A DNA stretch of 64,000 nucleotides from Melampsora larici-populina 98AG31 (Eukaryota > Basidiomycota > Pucciniomycetes > Pucciniales > Melampsoraceae). Position 1 is the first letter of the stretch. Every line of letters begins with the position of its first letter. Position numbers and translations under genes: made by a program. Location: NCBI RefSeq assembly GCF_000204055.1, contig NW_006768765.1:1248385-1312384 (forward strand). The letters run 5' to 3'. The notes under the pieces were generated by a model that saw nothing but the letters and a program-made list of their open reading frames with translations, was not told where the DNA came from and did no database searches. Of this stretch, positions 10,666 to 21,932 are shown one piece after another.

Positions 10666-10824
10666 TGTTCTCTTGGGGATGTGGATAGGTCGAACACGAT
10701 CCACGTGCAAGTACGACCAGATGACACTGTGTCTGTCTCGTCCCAACATCCTTGAGACTTGTGTGTACTCTGGCCGTACTTGCACTTGGAATATGTTTGA
10801 CTTATCCACGTCCCCAAGAGAATG
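10666..10824. repeat. Foldback palindrome, ~72-bp arms, ~12-bp loop
   Basis: The left arm (10666-10737, TTCTCTTGGGGATGTGGATA…) and right arm (10750-10824, …TTATCCACGTCCCCAAGAGAA) are inverted copies sharing CTCTTGGGGAYGTGGATARGTC and GTGCAAGTACG. It would form a long hairpin. No target-site duplication was found. Confidence 0.7.
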
Positions 10825-12158
10825 CCACCACGTTTGATGGAATTCGTTTTGATTCATTTATCAGGTAAGTAATTCTCTATATTCTTCTCATTGTGTTGGT
10901 TTATATGAATGCATTGTCTTTGATGGAACGATTTATGTTCTTCTTCTCTGATTAGACATGTGCTTAGCTTCCCTTTATTCATTCTTGTAGGCTGATATCC
11001 TTAGTCCTCTTGCCACACACTGTCTCTTGGCTTTCTCCTTCATGATCATTTTTGATCTTGCACCCTGTCATAGGATTAGGAATGTCTTTTTCATCTGCTA
11101 ATCCATTTGGTTTCTTTCAATGCCATTCTTCGTTTGTTTATTTTTCGGTCTGTTTCTACTTTGATTTTGTATGTATCATGTTCTCATTGTTCTCACCTCA
11201 TATATATTTACTGTATCATTTTGTGTGATCAGTGCCTTGAGTATCAATTCTGATTGTTGATGAAATGAACCAGATAAATAATGATAAGTTCAATCATCGA
11301 ACCGACTTTGACTCTGACTAAGATTACCTGAGTCTAGTGGGCGTAGTAAGTTTTTGATTTCCACAAGGGTCCACATATAAAACCACCAAGATTTGGTACT
11401 TGACCCAGTGGAACTTGAATTATGCAACAACCTCAAGAACTTGCTCAATGTCAAAACAGTGACCCGCAAACCTCAACTCATGAGTGCGCTGGCCTCCATG
11501 AACCTGATCAGAGCGATGTGATCGACGCCTTCGGATCAGAATACGTACATCCTAATACATCACAATATTTGCCTACATATATGCATGATGAGTTTCAGCC
11601 ACACCGATTGCCAAGAGAGGTGAAGTGAATTGAGGAGTGTGCGGGGGCGCTTAATAACACCCCCACTTGGCCCTTTGCTTGTGCACTTCAGCTTCTTGCA
11701 TCGATGATCGTCATTTTGGCCCTTCGATGATTCATACAGTCACCATACAATCTCATTCTCTTGATCGTCGTCCGTTGACCCCTGTGCGTACACTGTTGAT
11801 AAGAAGAGCTCAAAACAGGGGCTCCAGCTTACCGCCCATATACAGTGAAGATACCCCCAAGCATAGGGGTGATTGGGTAAAAGATTTCAGCCAAATCACA
11901 GCCTATTTAGGTCTATCTAGCACGTCTTAGTTTGATTGCCCAAATCGTGATATTTAATCAAGAGGATGAAGGGTAAAGCCACAAGAAGAAAGGAAATGTA
12001 AGTTTAGACTTATCCAGTTTAACAATTTCTTCTTCAATTGTTTGAAGACAATCGAGATCAAACTTCAGACAACAAAAGCAAATAAGATCGGCAAATATTT
12101 GACAGGCAACAAACTTCCTTCCCCAATCAACCAAATAAACAACTATTCATCTTCCATG
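10825..12158. other. Intergenic DNA, no gene seen
   Basis: Several short open frames (for example 11422-11628) lack ATG-context or motif support. Nothing recognisable. Confidence 0.35.
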
Positions 12159-12251
12159 TACAGTCAAACCAGAAAAGCTTGTCACAAATTCCCCGCCAAA
12201 TTGCTCGAGTTTTGCGGGCAAAATCGGCCAAGCTTTTCCGATTTGACTGTA
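12159..12251. mobile_element. Tiny foldback MITE with TA ends (93 bp)
   Basis: The whole element is a near-perfect hairpin centred on CTCGAG at about 12205. The left arm begins TA CAGTCAAACCAGAAAAGCTT and the right arm ends AAGCTTTTCCGATTTGACTG TA. TA flanks and CAGTC ends match Tc1/mariner (pogo-like) insertions. No coding capacity. Confidence 0.75.
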
Positions 12252-13772
12252 ATTCAATTCGCATCTGCGCATGAATGCGATGGAACAAATCCTGACCATG
12301 CTGGTTTTGGTTTTCTGGTTATTTAGAAAATCGCTTGTTCACTTTGAGCTCTGTTGCTCCCATTATCTTCTCTGGATGGGCAGAGGGTATGAATATCCAA
12401 TCATACTGGGGGCTAGTACGGCTTCCCGAAGTTGAAACTTGAGACACGGTTTCGATCTGTTTCGATTTAAAATTGTATCTTGAATGGAATTATTGGATTG
12501 AATTGGATTTAAGGATGAAGTTCAATTTCAATTTGAGGTGATGTTTGAGATCTTTTTTTTGGTTTGACAGGGGTGAGATTGACTTTATAAATCACAATTT
12601 GAATCTTAAACTTTAGTTCTATACAAACGTCTGCGTACAAGTTTAAACCCATTTTCTTGTTCAAAGTTTACGATTTCTTCCGATCCTGTTTGAATCGTAC
12701 AGCTCTTCGTCTGATTTTTTATCATGTTTGATAATTTGTATAAATTGGATTGAATTGGATTGAATTTGTTTCAAGTTGAATTGTGTATTTGAAATTCAAT
12801 TCAAAAAATAAATTTGATTCTTTTGAGATTTGGTTTGGATAGCTGTATGGATGTATTTGCAAGCTGTGAGAGCTGTATTGCGCTGTGAGAATTGAATGCG
12901 GTCAATTTAAGTCTTTTATGCTGACTGTAATCGATTTCTTTTATGTCGTTTGAAGTTTGAACTGTGCTTCCATATCTTCGATCAATTTCCGCTCTCGTCC
13001 CACTTTCGATTGACTTCAACTTTAGATATCATCCCGATCCTTACTTCGGTCCCTTCCGTCACACTCACGGCCATTTGGTCTTCGACCTCACATTTCACCA
13101 CAAAAGATCAACAAGTTTGCAAACAAAAGCAATCTTACATAATTTGTCTTGTTATTGTTATTCTTCCATCAGCTTGTAGACCTTGCCTAGCCGTGTCTGG
13201 CCTCCACTGCGCTTTGGGTATCTCCGTCCTTTCCGTTGTGCTGGAAGAACTTGGCTGCCGTTGTTGCTGCAATAATCTTACTTCACTATCACTACATACC
13301 GCCCCTCTCAATTTCACTTGGCCTCACCCCTATCCTTTTTTTTGATCTTGAACCACATTTCAGTTGGCTCCTTTCCTACTTGTGCTTCTTCGAATTTGAG
13401 TTGCACTTCTGACGTCACTCTATCTTCTGGTTTTATTCCCCCCTTTTTTACTACATAAATCCCACCATTAACCTCGCTCCTACATTCTGAACTTTAAGTT
13501 GCGTTTACGGAGAAGAAGATAGAGTGTTGTTGGATAGTGGATCAGTAGATCTTAGCGCGTGCTACGTACATCCATATACAACATTAAAATCCGCAAGTCA
13601 ATCGAAGCAAGACTGGAAGGAGAGTTTGAAAGGATTGGAACGCCTTCTTATTGTAATACAGTGTTGTTTGAATCATCTGATCGGCGAGTGCGACTCTTCA
13701 AGATTGTTGGTAGTGGTGGTGGTTAGTTTCTGTCACACACTTATCACCTTTTCACATTCTTCCTCTCCCTTG
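12252..13772. other. AT-rich spacer and presumed upstream region of the 13.8-kb gene
   Basis: Contains low-complexity TTGGATTGAATTG repeats (about 12480-12790). From about 13300 it becomes pyrimidine-rich, as expected of a fungal promoter or 5' leader. The open frame extending upstream of the gene starts with GTG (13524) and has no ATG before 13773. Confidence 0.4.
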
Positions 13773-16238
13773 ATGAGACCTCCCACGAGACTCGCCCGGG
13801 ATCATCATCATCTTCACCTTATCGAAGCCATCAAAGCCAATCGCGACATGTGCACCACCATCTTGCCCATCACCGCTCGGCATCGATTAATAGTTCCCCT
13901 CGGTCCGGCTCGACTACATCAATTCAAAACCGAGGACTCGGAACATTGCACACAACCGCCAGTGCTAGTGCAGATCCCAGCGGCCACCCTGCATGAACCA
14001 GTTTGCAACCTACAATCTGATGATGCTACCAAGTCCGGTAGCGATCCTTCTGACCAAGCATTGAGCTTGACGCCACCGATCGCCCACCAAACTCCGGTCA
14101 CATCAGACTCAGTTAAAGTTGATACGCCTTCTCCTTCAAACAAGCTTAAACAGAAGGACACTTCAGCCATCACTCGATCACAATCTACCCGCGCTCGACT
14201 CCCACGCCGCCGACCGAACCGCAATTCTCCACTTCAGACTACCACTGCTTGCATCGTTGCCGGCACTGCTTCCGGTCCTGCCCATCCTACCACCCATCTT
14301 GCCTCACAACCAACTTCTTCGGTTGCGATTGGGCCTAGGCGCAGTCAGCGCAAGCTTGTCAAGGCATCCGAGGATGGTTCTCGTGGTCGACAATTGATGA
14401 CTAGGAGCAATGAGAAGCAAAACCTGGGGAAAACGTACTCTGGCTTAGATTTAGATGGCTGTCCATCATCGTCATTGGTGCACAATAAGCAACGACGCGC
14501 CAAACCGAGAAAAGTGACAATCAATATATCTTCTAAGCAAAGTTCTTGTCTACCTTTCCTAAATTCGCTTCAGGCCACCAATCCCACCTCGTCGCAGATT
14601 GAAACATCTATATCCTCATCAAGTAAGCCTACAGGTGATCGGACATTGCCTTGCGTCACATCCGGTCCGTCCTGGTTCCCTGTTGACTCTATTTCTATCT
14701 TTTCTTTCCATATTGCCCTGCCCTGCTCACACTATGCGTCCCGTTTTCTCTTCATTCTCTCATTGGTATCTTTAGTCAGTACGGATCTGAATCCATCCCC
14801 GTGGCTTCAAGATCAATCATCACTCGATTTGGCCCCTCCCTTCGTATCGAGTACATCATCTATTAAATCGATACCCAACTCATCATCCGCACTATCTCTT
14901 GGATTCACCAGTCAACCTCTTTACCCGAACCTACTGTTCCACTTTCCATCTCCAACTCCTTCTCGGCACCCACCTCCACCTTATCCTGGTCCACTTCCCT
15001 CATCACCTGCATCGATACACGGTTTCGTCTCACAACCAAGTCAACCACCTCCCTCTTCTTTCTATCGCCTAACCAACCCACCTCCCTATCCTTCTCCTTC
15101 ACCACGATCAACACCGCGATCGCAACCTTTGTGTTGTACGACTACTACAAACACCACCCATCGACCCAAGCGACCTTTATCAGCTGCAGACCGGTTTGAT
15201 AATTTGAATAGGACCAAGAAAATTAAGCTTCAGCACCAGTTTCGATCAACTTTAATTTTCTCGGCTCCCATTTTTCACACAATGGCGATTCCAACTATGC
15301 CTATCACTCCTGATAGCCGTCTCAGGGCCACCAGTGCATGCTTTATACCTTCAAACCCCCAACCGGGCTGGATCGGTAGCCCAGCTTCTGCCGAAGGTCG
15401 AGCCAGCGCCCTGTGCCCTATCAACAATCGATGGACCGGCACCGGCCAAGGCTGGCAACAGCATCCCGCTGGTGGCAAGGTTTTTTATCCTTGGATGGCC
15501 CAACAAGCCCCTTCCCCCTCGTATACAGCATCCGCCTCGCGGTCTTTCAACCATCATCCCACTCATCCCCAACCTCAGATATATCCCGCCAACAATGTGG
15601 TGATGTATGCTCCCCGTTTGATGCATCGCCCAGCGCCCGTCTCGCAGGCTGCACCATTAAAAGCCCATTTGTTGACCATCCTACGTATGAGATCCAACAC
15701 GGGACCTGGCGAGGCTAGCTTGAAGTTTAGAAAATGGGTGTTCTGGAATGGTAAGTGTCTTCATAGCTTGATTTCAAAGGACATCTTGCTGACCTTGATT
15801 TGTATTTTGTTAGCTTGGACTCGACGAGAGCATCAACAACAGCAACAGTTGCTCTTATCTCAACAACGTCGTGTGATGATACCAATCATTCAACCACCAC
15901 CTCGAGTCAAAGCCCCACCAGCTCAACAAGTATGGACTGGCAACGAAGTATTTGATGAAAATGGGGATCAAGTCTCAAGTGACGAAGAAGAGGAAGCCGG
16001 AGAAGCTGAAAAGGTCCAAACCATCCTTTTAGTCTCTGGTCATCCTACGCCTCCACCATCACCCATCGATGAAACACATAGAAGAGTGGGAGCTGAAGAC
16101 GAAGATGAAGGGTCCCCAGTGACTAGTTGTCTAGGAAAATTGAATATCACTGGTACCACTACTACAGCCTACGTCGATCGACCTCCTACACCTCCACCTT
16201 CACCACCTCACTCTAGTGTAGCAGGATGTCATGCCTGA
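13773..16238 (+). CDS. Ser/Pro-rich low-complexity protein of unknown function
   Basis: I do not recognise the family. The first in-frame ATG is 13773 (MRPPTRLARDHHH). An in-frame intron at 15751-15813 (GTAAGT, CTGAC, TTAG) is clear. A second, 14623-14775 (GTAAGC to TTTAG, 153 nt), is likely because the removed part is pyrimidine-rich and would encode a hydrophobic stretch foreign to the protein. Exons 13773-14622, 14776-15750 and 15814-16238 give 749 aa (800 if the first intron is retained). Visible features are basic segments (RARLPRRRPNRN, KQRRAKPRKV), a long Pro/Ser region (HPPPPYPGPLPSSP), a poly-Gln run after the last junction, an acidic DEEEEAGEAE block, and two TPPPSP motifs near the C-terminus that look like proline-directed kinase sites. 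A disordered nuclear regulator is plausible but only inferred. Confidence 0.75.
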   Translation: MRPPTRLARDHHHLHLIEAIKANRDMCTTILPITARHRLIVPLGPARLHQFKTEDSEHCTQPPVLVQIPAATLHEPVCNLQSDDATKSGSDPSDQALSLTPPIAHQTPVTSDSVKVDTPSPSNKLKQKDTSAITRSQSTRARLPRRRPNRNSPLQTTTACIVAGTASGPAHPTTHLASQPTSSVAIGPRRSQRKLVKASEDGSRGRQLMTRSNEKQNLGKTYSGLDLDGCPSSSLVHNKQRRAKPRKVTINISSKQSSCLPFLNSLQATNPTSSQIETSISSSSKPTGDRTLPCVTSGPSWFPVDSISIFSFHIALPCSHYASRFLFILSLVSLVSTDLNPSPWLQDQSSLDLAPPFVSSTSSIKSIPNSSSALSLGFTSQPLYPNLLFHFPSPTPSRHPPPPYPGPLPSSPASIHGFVSQPSQPPPSSFYRLTNPPPYPSPSPRSTPRSQPLCCTTTTNTTHRPKRPLSAADRFDNLNRTKKIKLQHQFRSTLIFSAPIFHTMAIPTMPITPDSRLRATSACFIPSNPQPGWIGSPASAEGRASALCPINNRWTGTGQGWQQHPAGGKVFYPWMAQQAPSPSYTASASRSFNHHPTHPQPQIYPANNVVMYAPRLMHRPAPVSQAAPLKAHLLTILRMRSNTGPGEASLKFRKWVFWNGKCLHSLISKDILLTLICILLAWTRREHQQQQQLLLSQQRRVMIPIIQPPPRVKAPPAQQVWTGNEVFDENGDQVSSDEEEEAGEAEKVQTILLVSGHPTPPPSPIDETHRRVGAEDEDEGSPVTSCLGKLNITGTTTTAYVDRPPTPPPSPPHSSVAGCHA

Positions 16239-18077
16239 TTGATTTGTTTAGATTTGTAATTCAATATTATATTCAATGATCTTGTTTATCATTATTGTTG
16301 TACAATGAAGAAAATGTTTTTGGAATCAGAGAAGAATGAAAAAAACCTTTGGAGCTTGTCTTTTTTATATCATTATTACATCATTATATCGATCATGAAC
16401 TTGATTATTGTTTTGTGTGTTGTTACTAGTTTGATCTAATCTCAACCACCATTTTCTTATATCATTTCGATTAATGTTAGTTATCTTTTTTTTTGTTTCG
16501 TGTGTGTGTCGTGTGTGCGTGTGTCGTGTCGTGTGTTTGTTTTGAGACCATTGATATTTTAGGATGTGGTGTTTGATTAAAGAACTTGGACTTGTATTAC
16601 TTTCCTTCGATCTATTTATATTGCTTATCATCTGATGATCGAAAATGTTCAAAATCTTGAACCATTATACTCTTCCAGAGAGAAATTAATTTATAATTCA
16701 TTTCTTTACCTAAAACGCCTTCTCTGAGGATGTGTTTTTGAAAATACTGAGAATGGAATAATCGAGAGTCAATGTATGGGTTTGTTTAACAATTGTTAAT
16801 GGGTTATGTACTATTATTTATACAGCTTGAGTAACTCTGTCTTTTCAAGTTGGAGTGAAGCTGAGGCAGATTTCTTAACATTTCGAATTACTATATGATT
16901 TTCATTTGGAAATGGTGAGAAAAGTTTAAAATTTTTTTGATAGAGATCCAAATTATCATTTATCATTTCGGTCCAGGTCAATCAAAGGCACTCGAATACA
17001 AGTGTAATAGGATTTTCAATGGGAGGAAACTAGGTTTTGTTTGAAAGATCCACGTCAAAAATTGTTGTGTGAATACATCTTTGGAAAAGATTTCTCTCGT
17101 AAAATTTGTTCGTATGATACTGAAGGATCTATGAGGTCTTTCATTTATATCTCATTTCCATCTGTGCTAAAATGAGGAATGGCCAATACCATAGATTTCT
17201 CTGCAACTAACTCTGATATTTCAATGCACATTTATAAAAAGCATCACGCGTTGATGGTACGAGTTGCCTGATTAGCTTCTTGAAGTCTTACTCTGCTTCA
17301 ACAATGAATGTGTTATAATGCTAGAAGGAGATATAAAATATCAGAATAAATTATGATAAGATGGGATGTTTTTTCAACACAAGAACCGTCAATGTATCTG
17401 GTTCTACTAAGAATTCGAATGCAAGCAACTGTGCAACATAGGGAGCTTTGACGATCCTTTTCAAGGTCAGTAATAGTATCATATTCACCTCCCTTTATAA
17501 ATCTACCTTATCATCATCTTCTGTGAACTTGAAGTCCTACTCTGGAACCTAGGATCCAACTGAAAAATTATCAGAGAACAAACCATGAATGAAAACAAAT
17601 GATAAAGACATGAGATAGACCTTGCCTACTTTATAACTGAAGGGCACCTATTTTAAAATGAACAGCTTACACTGAGTTTGCAATCAATGTCAAGGTTTCA
17701 AAAGAGTCACATTTCCTCACAATTTTTCTCTTCTCAGATTCTAGCTGAATCTCACATTTTGACGAAGTTCTTTAAAGTCAAGTAAAGAACACTTTGATGC
17801 TGAGCTGATGTTCTAGATGTCATAAGTTTGGATTTAAGACGAGATGAATCACAAGACATTCGATAAGATTTTTCAATCATTAACATTTTGATCTCTACAC
17901 CGCTGCCTGACACTGTGGTATGGTCGATCAGTGTTTTTTTACTAATGGTGCCTGAATGGCTTGAATGGTTCCATAATCTTTTAGTCAGTCTTTCTTGTTG
18001 ACTAGATACTTGATTTACCTTTACCAATTCTCTTCATCAATTTATTCTCATTGACATCAACATCAACATCAAGAAAC
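16239..18077. other. Intergenic, with GT-rich microsatellite
   Basis: It holds the 3' region of the preceding gene and a GTGTGT/CGTGTG microsatellite at about 16497-16540, then AT-rich DNA leading to the next gene. No coding sequence is supported. Confidence 0.4.
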
Positions 18078-19881
18078 ATGCAGCCAATCTCTGTTCTTCC
18101 ATCTAGTCCTTCAACTGCTCGATCAGATAGACCACTTCTATCTCCTACTAGTTCGACCTATGAACCCAAAAACTGGCCTAAAAGTCCTACTTATTGGCCT
18201 ATCAGTCCTACTTGGCCTCTCAAATCTCCAAGTAACCTTTTACCTTATCGTTTTCAATTCTTTCTATGGTTTCGACGTCTTTTATTAATTTCTGTCGTCT
18301 TACTATCAACCTTTACGCTTTCAAGACACTTTAATCATCCATTCTCAATCAAACAACTTCATAATACCTCATCTTGCAAACCATCATCTCTTAAAACACA
18401 TCAGTATCCTTCTACTCAACTTGGTATTCGGGCAGATGAAGTCTTTGAAACTATCGGATCACTCTGTTTACCTGATTATCTTTCTCAATTAGATTCATTT
18501 CTTTCAAGTGCATTTCCATTCAAACAACTTGATTTAAAAAACCCAGACTCTATCAAATCACGTATGATTTCTTTTTTAAATCAAAATCAAATTCAAGAAA
18601 TCCAATCAAATGAAACCAAGAAAGTTTTCACATCAATCCCTCATATCATTCATCAAACCAATCGAGAAGATGGATTTATACCAAAACCTACAGAAAAGAA
18701 GAGTTTATTGATCTGGGATCCAAAGAGTTGGAAAGATTTAAATCCAAATTGGGATTATCATTTAAGTGAAGATAAGGAAGAAAATAATTGGGTGAATAGG
18801 ATTTTAAGTTTTCAAGAATCAAGTTTATTAAGGTCTTGGAATTCATTATCAAACGAACCAGTCATGAGAGCTGATCTTTGGAGATACCTTAAATTATTAA
18901 TCGTCGGTGGTGTTTATTCTGATATGGATACTAGATGTTTAAAACCGATTGAAACTTGGATGGAATGTCATTTAAGTGATCATCAAGAAATTGAAAATAA
19001 TTTCACCAAGAATGAGACCACAGTAGAGAAAAGTTTGTTGGATTGGACTTATAAAGGAACTGAAAAACCAAGTGTGATTGTAGGAATTGAAGCAGATGTA
19101 GGTGATCGAGCGGATTGGGAAGAATGGTGGCCGCGTACGTGACGCGTTTCTTTTTTTTTACATGTTTCTCAAAACTATCACTTGGAACTTGTTGATTGAT
19201 TGTTGAATGTTTTTAATAGGTCCGATCCAATTAGTCCAATGGACAATTGCAGCCGCACCAGGACATCCAATCTTAATCGACACGCTTCGACGACTCGTCT
19301 CTACACTTGATTTACCACCTATCTCATTATCCAACTCAAGATTGTTTACTGAAAAAGTAGCCGAATCAGAAGCCGAACGGATCATGAGAGTGGTCAAAGC
19401 TACCGGTCCGGCTCCTTTTACAGATGCAGTACTTAGATATTTAGGTGTGATCACTAGAGGTGAAGTGGTTTGGAATTCTTTGAGAAACTTACCAGCTTGT
19501 GGACTTAGGATTGGTGATGTACTTGTTTTACCTATCTCTGGATTTAGTCCCGGGGTTAAGATTATGGTAAATTTATTATTTACTTTTTTTTTTCGAATGA
19601 AATCTTTAAGGCTTCAGTTGTTACTGTTACTGAGATGATTTGATTGACACATTCTTCGTGTCTGCTTGACTTTTAGGGTGCTGAAGAGATAGATTACGAA
19701 GGAGCTTTTGTTCATCATGGGTACGTCTTTTCATTGGTTTCAATTTGAAAATTTACATTCCGTTCAACTTGAGAATCTTGTTACTAATCATTTCAACCTT
19801 TTTAATTGTTTCCATTCCATTCCATCTCTGGACATTAAAAGATTTGCTGGGACTTGGAAATCAATCACTCAAGAAAGATGA
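18078..19881 (+). CDS. OCH1: GT32 family alpha-1,6-mannosyltransferase, Och1-like
   Basis: A Golgi type II membrane glycosyltransferase that, in the Och1 family, adds the first alpha-1,6-mannose to N-glycan cores. Four exons (18078-19134, 19220-19566, 19677-19720, 19842-19881) join in phase to 495 aa; the third is only 44 nt and the fourth 40 nt. Visible are a Ser/Pro-rich cytosolic tail, a membrane anchor around residues 61-82 (FFLWFRRLLLISVVLLSTF), the IPHIIHQTN entry motif, GGVYSDMDTR with the DXD metal site at Asp282/Asp284, IEADVGDRADWEEWWPRP, QWTIAAAPGHP, and a final HHGFAGTWK near the C-terminus. These are all GT32 hallmarks. The first ATG in frame is 18078; the frame upstream has none. 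A close paralogue such as Hoc1 cannot be excluded. Confidence 0.92.
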
Positions 19882-20646
19882 AAGGATATAGCTAGTTTTA
19901 ATGTTTTTAATGGACTTTAGTATCTCTGTGGTCGTTTTGTGATCTTTTTTATTTGTTTTGAGTTAGATGATTGTCGCACTTGTACGGTTTGTTTGTAGTT
20001 TCTTTAGTCATTAATAAATGTAATGGGGTGGTATAATTTATTGAAAGGCTCAGGAGTCCATCTAGTTAAATGTGTGTGGATATCTTCTTTGATATGAGGA
20101 ATATAATATCAAGGTAGAAAGTATCAGTTGTCAGAGAAGTTTTTTGAGTTTGATTGTCAAATATATCACATTATAAAGCAAGTATCAAACAGACCCAAAG
20201 TACCGTGAACTATTTTCTGTCTTTTGGCTCACTCTAGAAATGAGTTCTACCTGGGCAATTTATGATGAACTTCTTAGACCTTTAAGTTCTGGGTGATGAA
20301 TGATTCTTGACATTTGTTAATGATTTGGATCACGTTTGCTCGTCTTGAATCCTGGGCTTTCCTATCTCTTTAAAGAGATATAGATTTACATAAATGAGTT
20401 CCAGCTTCTTGTTCACATCGTCTGATTTTGGTCCTTGGAGGCTCATGAGCTCTTGAGACGGTGAGGAAGACCTGTTACCCGGCGGCCCGTGGAGGCGGTA
20501 CCAAAGATTATCCCAAGCCTTCCGGATAGTTGAGAGTGAAGTTCATCAAATGAAGATTTTGTTGTTCTCAATCTGAACCACGAATCGATCGAAAAAGAAA
20601 AGAAAATAAACCAAATTAACCAAATTAACCAAGTTCAACGAAAAAG
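19882..20646. other. Intergenic between OCH1-like gene and uL23m
   Basis: 3' region of the mannosyltransferase and promoter of the next gene. The last 60 bases before ATG 20647 are A/C-rich (AACCAAATTAACCAAATTAACC). No other gene is seen. Confidence 0.4.
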
Positions 20647-21444
20647 ATGATGAAATTCAAAATACCCAATCCTTTCAAACCAACTCATCAACATTTCCAT
20701 CAAAAAAGAAACATTTCACAAATCAAAAACACAACTACAACTACCACTGAAGAACCCAATCAATTCATAAGAGAAGCTTTCAAAAAATTACCAGATAGAC
20801 CTCAAAGATTAGATTCACAACCTAAATCTAAACATGATGAAAACCTAATCAGATCATTAAACCGATCACACACACCTATCGGTAGTTCATATTCCAAAGC
20901 GAAATCACCTGTTTATTTTCCAAATATCTCATTACAATTAGTTAGACCATCTATAAATGAGAAATCAGATCCATTCACTGCAATCTTTCATTCGGATCTA
21001 AGATTAACTAAACCAGATATCTATAATTATTTAAGACAAGTATATGGATTAGGCATCACATCGATTCGTACAGCAATCTATAGAGGTAAATATATTAGAA
21101 AACTAAGGTCTAAGCTTACTGGAGGACTTTTAAGATCAAGAGATTCGAATCGAACATTCAAAAAAGTTTGGATCGGATTAGATCGACCGTTTTTTTTTCC
21201 TAGTTTTAAATCCATCAAGTTTTTAGAAGATCATTATATGTATTCAGATTCATTAAATGCTTATCAACGGTCTAAAGCTCAATCTATTAAACTTGCTGAA
21301 AGTGATCCTAGATCGGTTTTACCTAGAGGTATGAATCATAAAGGTGAAAGGAAAAATGTTTTGATGGAACTTTTCGAGTCTAAGAAATCATCGGAAAAAG
21401 AACTTAAAAGGTCTATACGGAAATCTTTGGCTAAAGAAGAGTAA
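20647..21444 (+). CDS. MRP20: Mitochondrial large-subunit ribosomal protein uL23m
   Basis: A component of the mitochondrial 54S subunit near the polypeptide exit tunnel. Single-exon frame of 265 aa from ATG 20647 to TAA. The core at residues 95-160 carries VYFPNISLQLVRPS, KPDIYNYLRQVYGLGITSIRTAIYRGK, the uL23m signature in which a beta strand leads into the helix binding 23S rRNA. The N-terminus is basic and rich in Thr/Lys/His (FKPTHQHFHQKRN), consistent with a mitochondrial presequence. The C-terminal tail is long and Lys/Ser-rich. It converges with EMC4, leaving a 488-nt gap. Confidence 0.88.
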   Translation: MMKFKIPNPFKPTHQHFHQKRNISQIKNTTTTTTEEPNQFIREAFKKLPDRPQRLDSQPKSKHDENLIRSLNRSHTPIGSSYSKAKSPVYFPNISLQLVRPSINEKSDPFTAIFHSDLRLTKPDIYNYLRQVYGLGITSIRTAIYRGKYIRKLRSKLTGGLLRSRDSNRTFKKVWIGLDRPFFFPSFKSIKFLEDHYMYSDSLNAYQRSKAQSIKLAESDPRSVLPRGMNHKGERKNVLMELFESKKSSEKELKRSIRKSLAKEE

Positions 21445-21932
21445 CTTTAAAAGGTCTAATGAATGAAATCCGGTTGGTTATTTGATCAAGTTAGTTTATT
21501 CAGCTTTATCTTTTTTTAATCAGAAGTTGTATCTTGGCTGATCATTGACATTCATTAGACTTTGTTTTTGAATTTCATAGATATCTATTCTTTTTTCATA
21601 TTATTCAAGTTCAATAGTTAGACCTCTCAAAAAAGAATCGATTGATAAAATGGATTGAATTTCTTACAATATATCAAAACGACTCATCTAGAATAAGAAA
21701 AAAAAGATTCAATTTGATCATGTTTGAAATTATATCTTAGATTTACTTTACAACATAAAACAAGTTTTGATTAACTAGATCTAGTAATCGATTTGATCAA
21801 ATATGGAATAAAAAATAGAGTATAAAAGAAGAAGTAATGAACACTATTGAGTGAATTGAAGTGACATGAGTGAGTTTGGAAGTCAAAAACTTTCAAGAAG
21901 AGAGATAGAAAACAAAAGTTTTTAGATTCGAA
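21445..21932. other. Convergent intergenic region
   Basis: A short AT-rich spacer between the 3' ends of uL23m (+) and EMC4 (-). No feature seen beyond T-rich stretches. Confidence 0.4.

Noticed and set aside
13524..13772. Upstream extension of the 13.8-kb frame
   Set aside because: The extension opens with GTG and has no ATG before 13773; in a nuclear fungal gene it is more likely 5' leader.
18051..18077. Nine extra N-terminal codons for the mannosyltransferase
   Set aside because: They begin with TTG; the first ATG is 18078.
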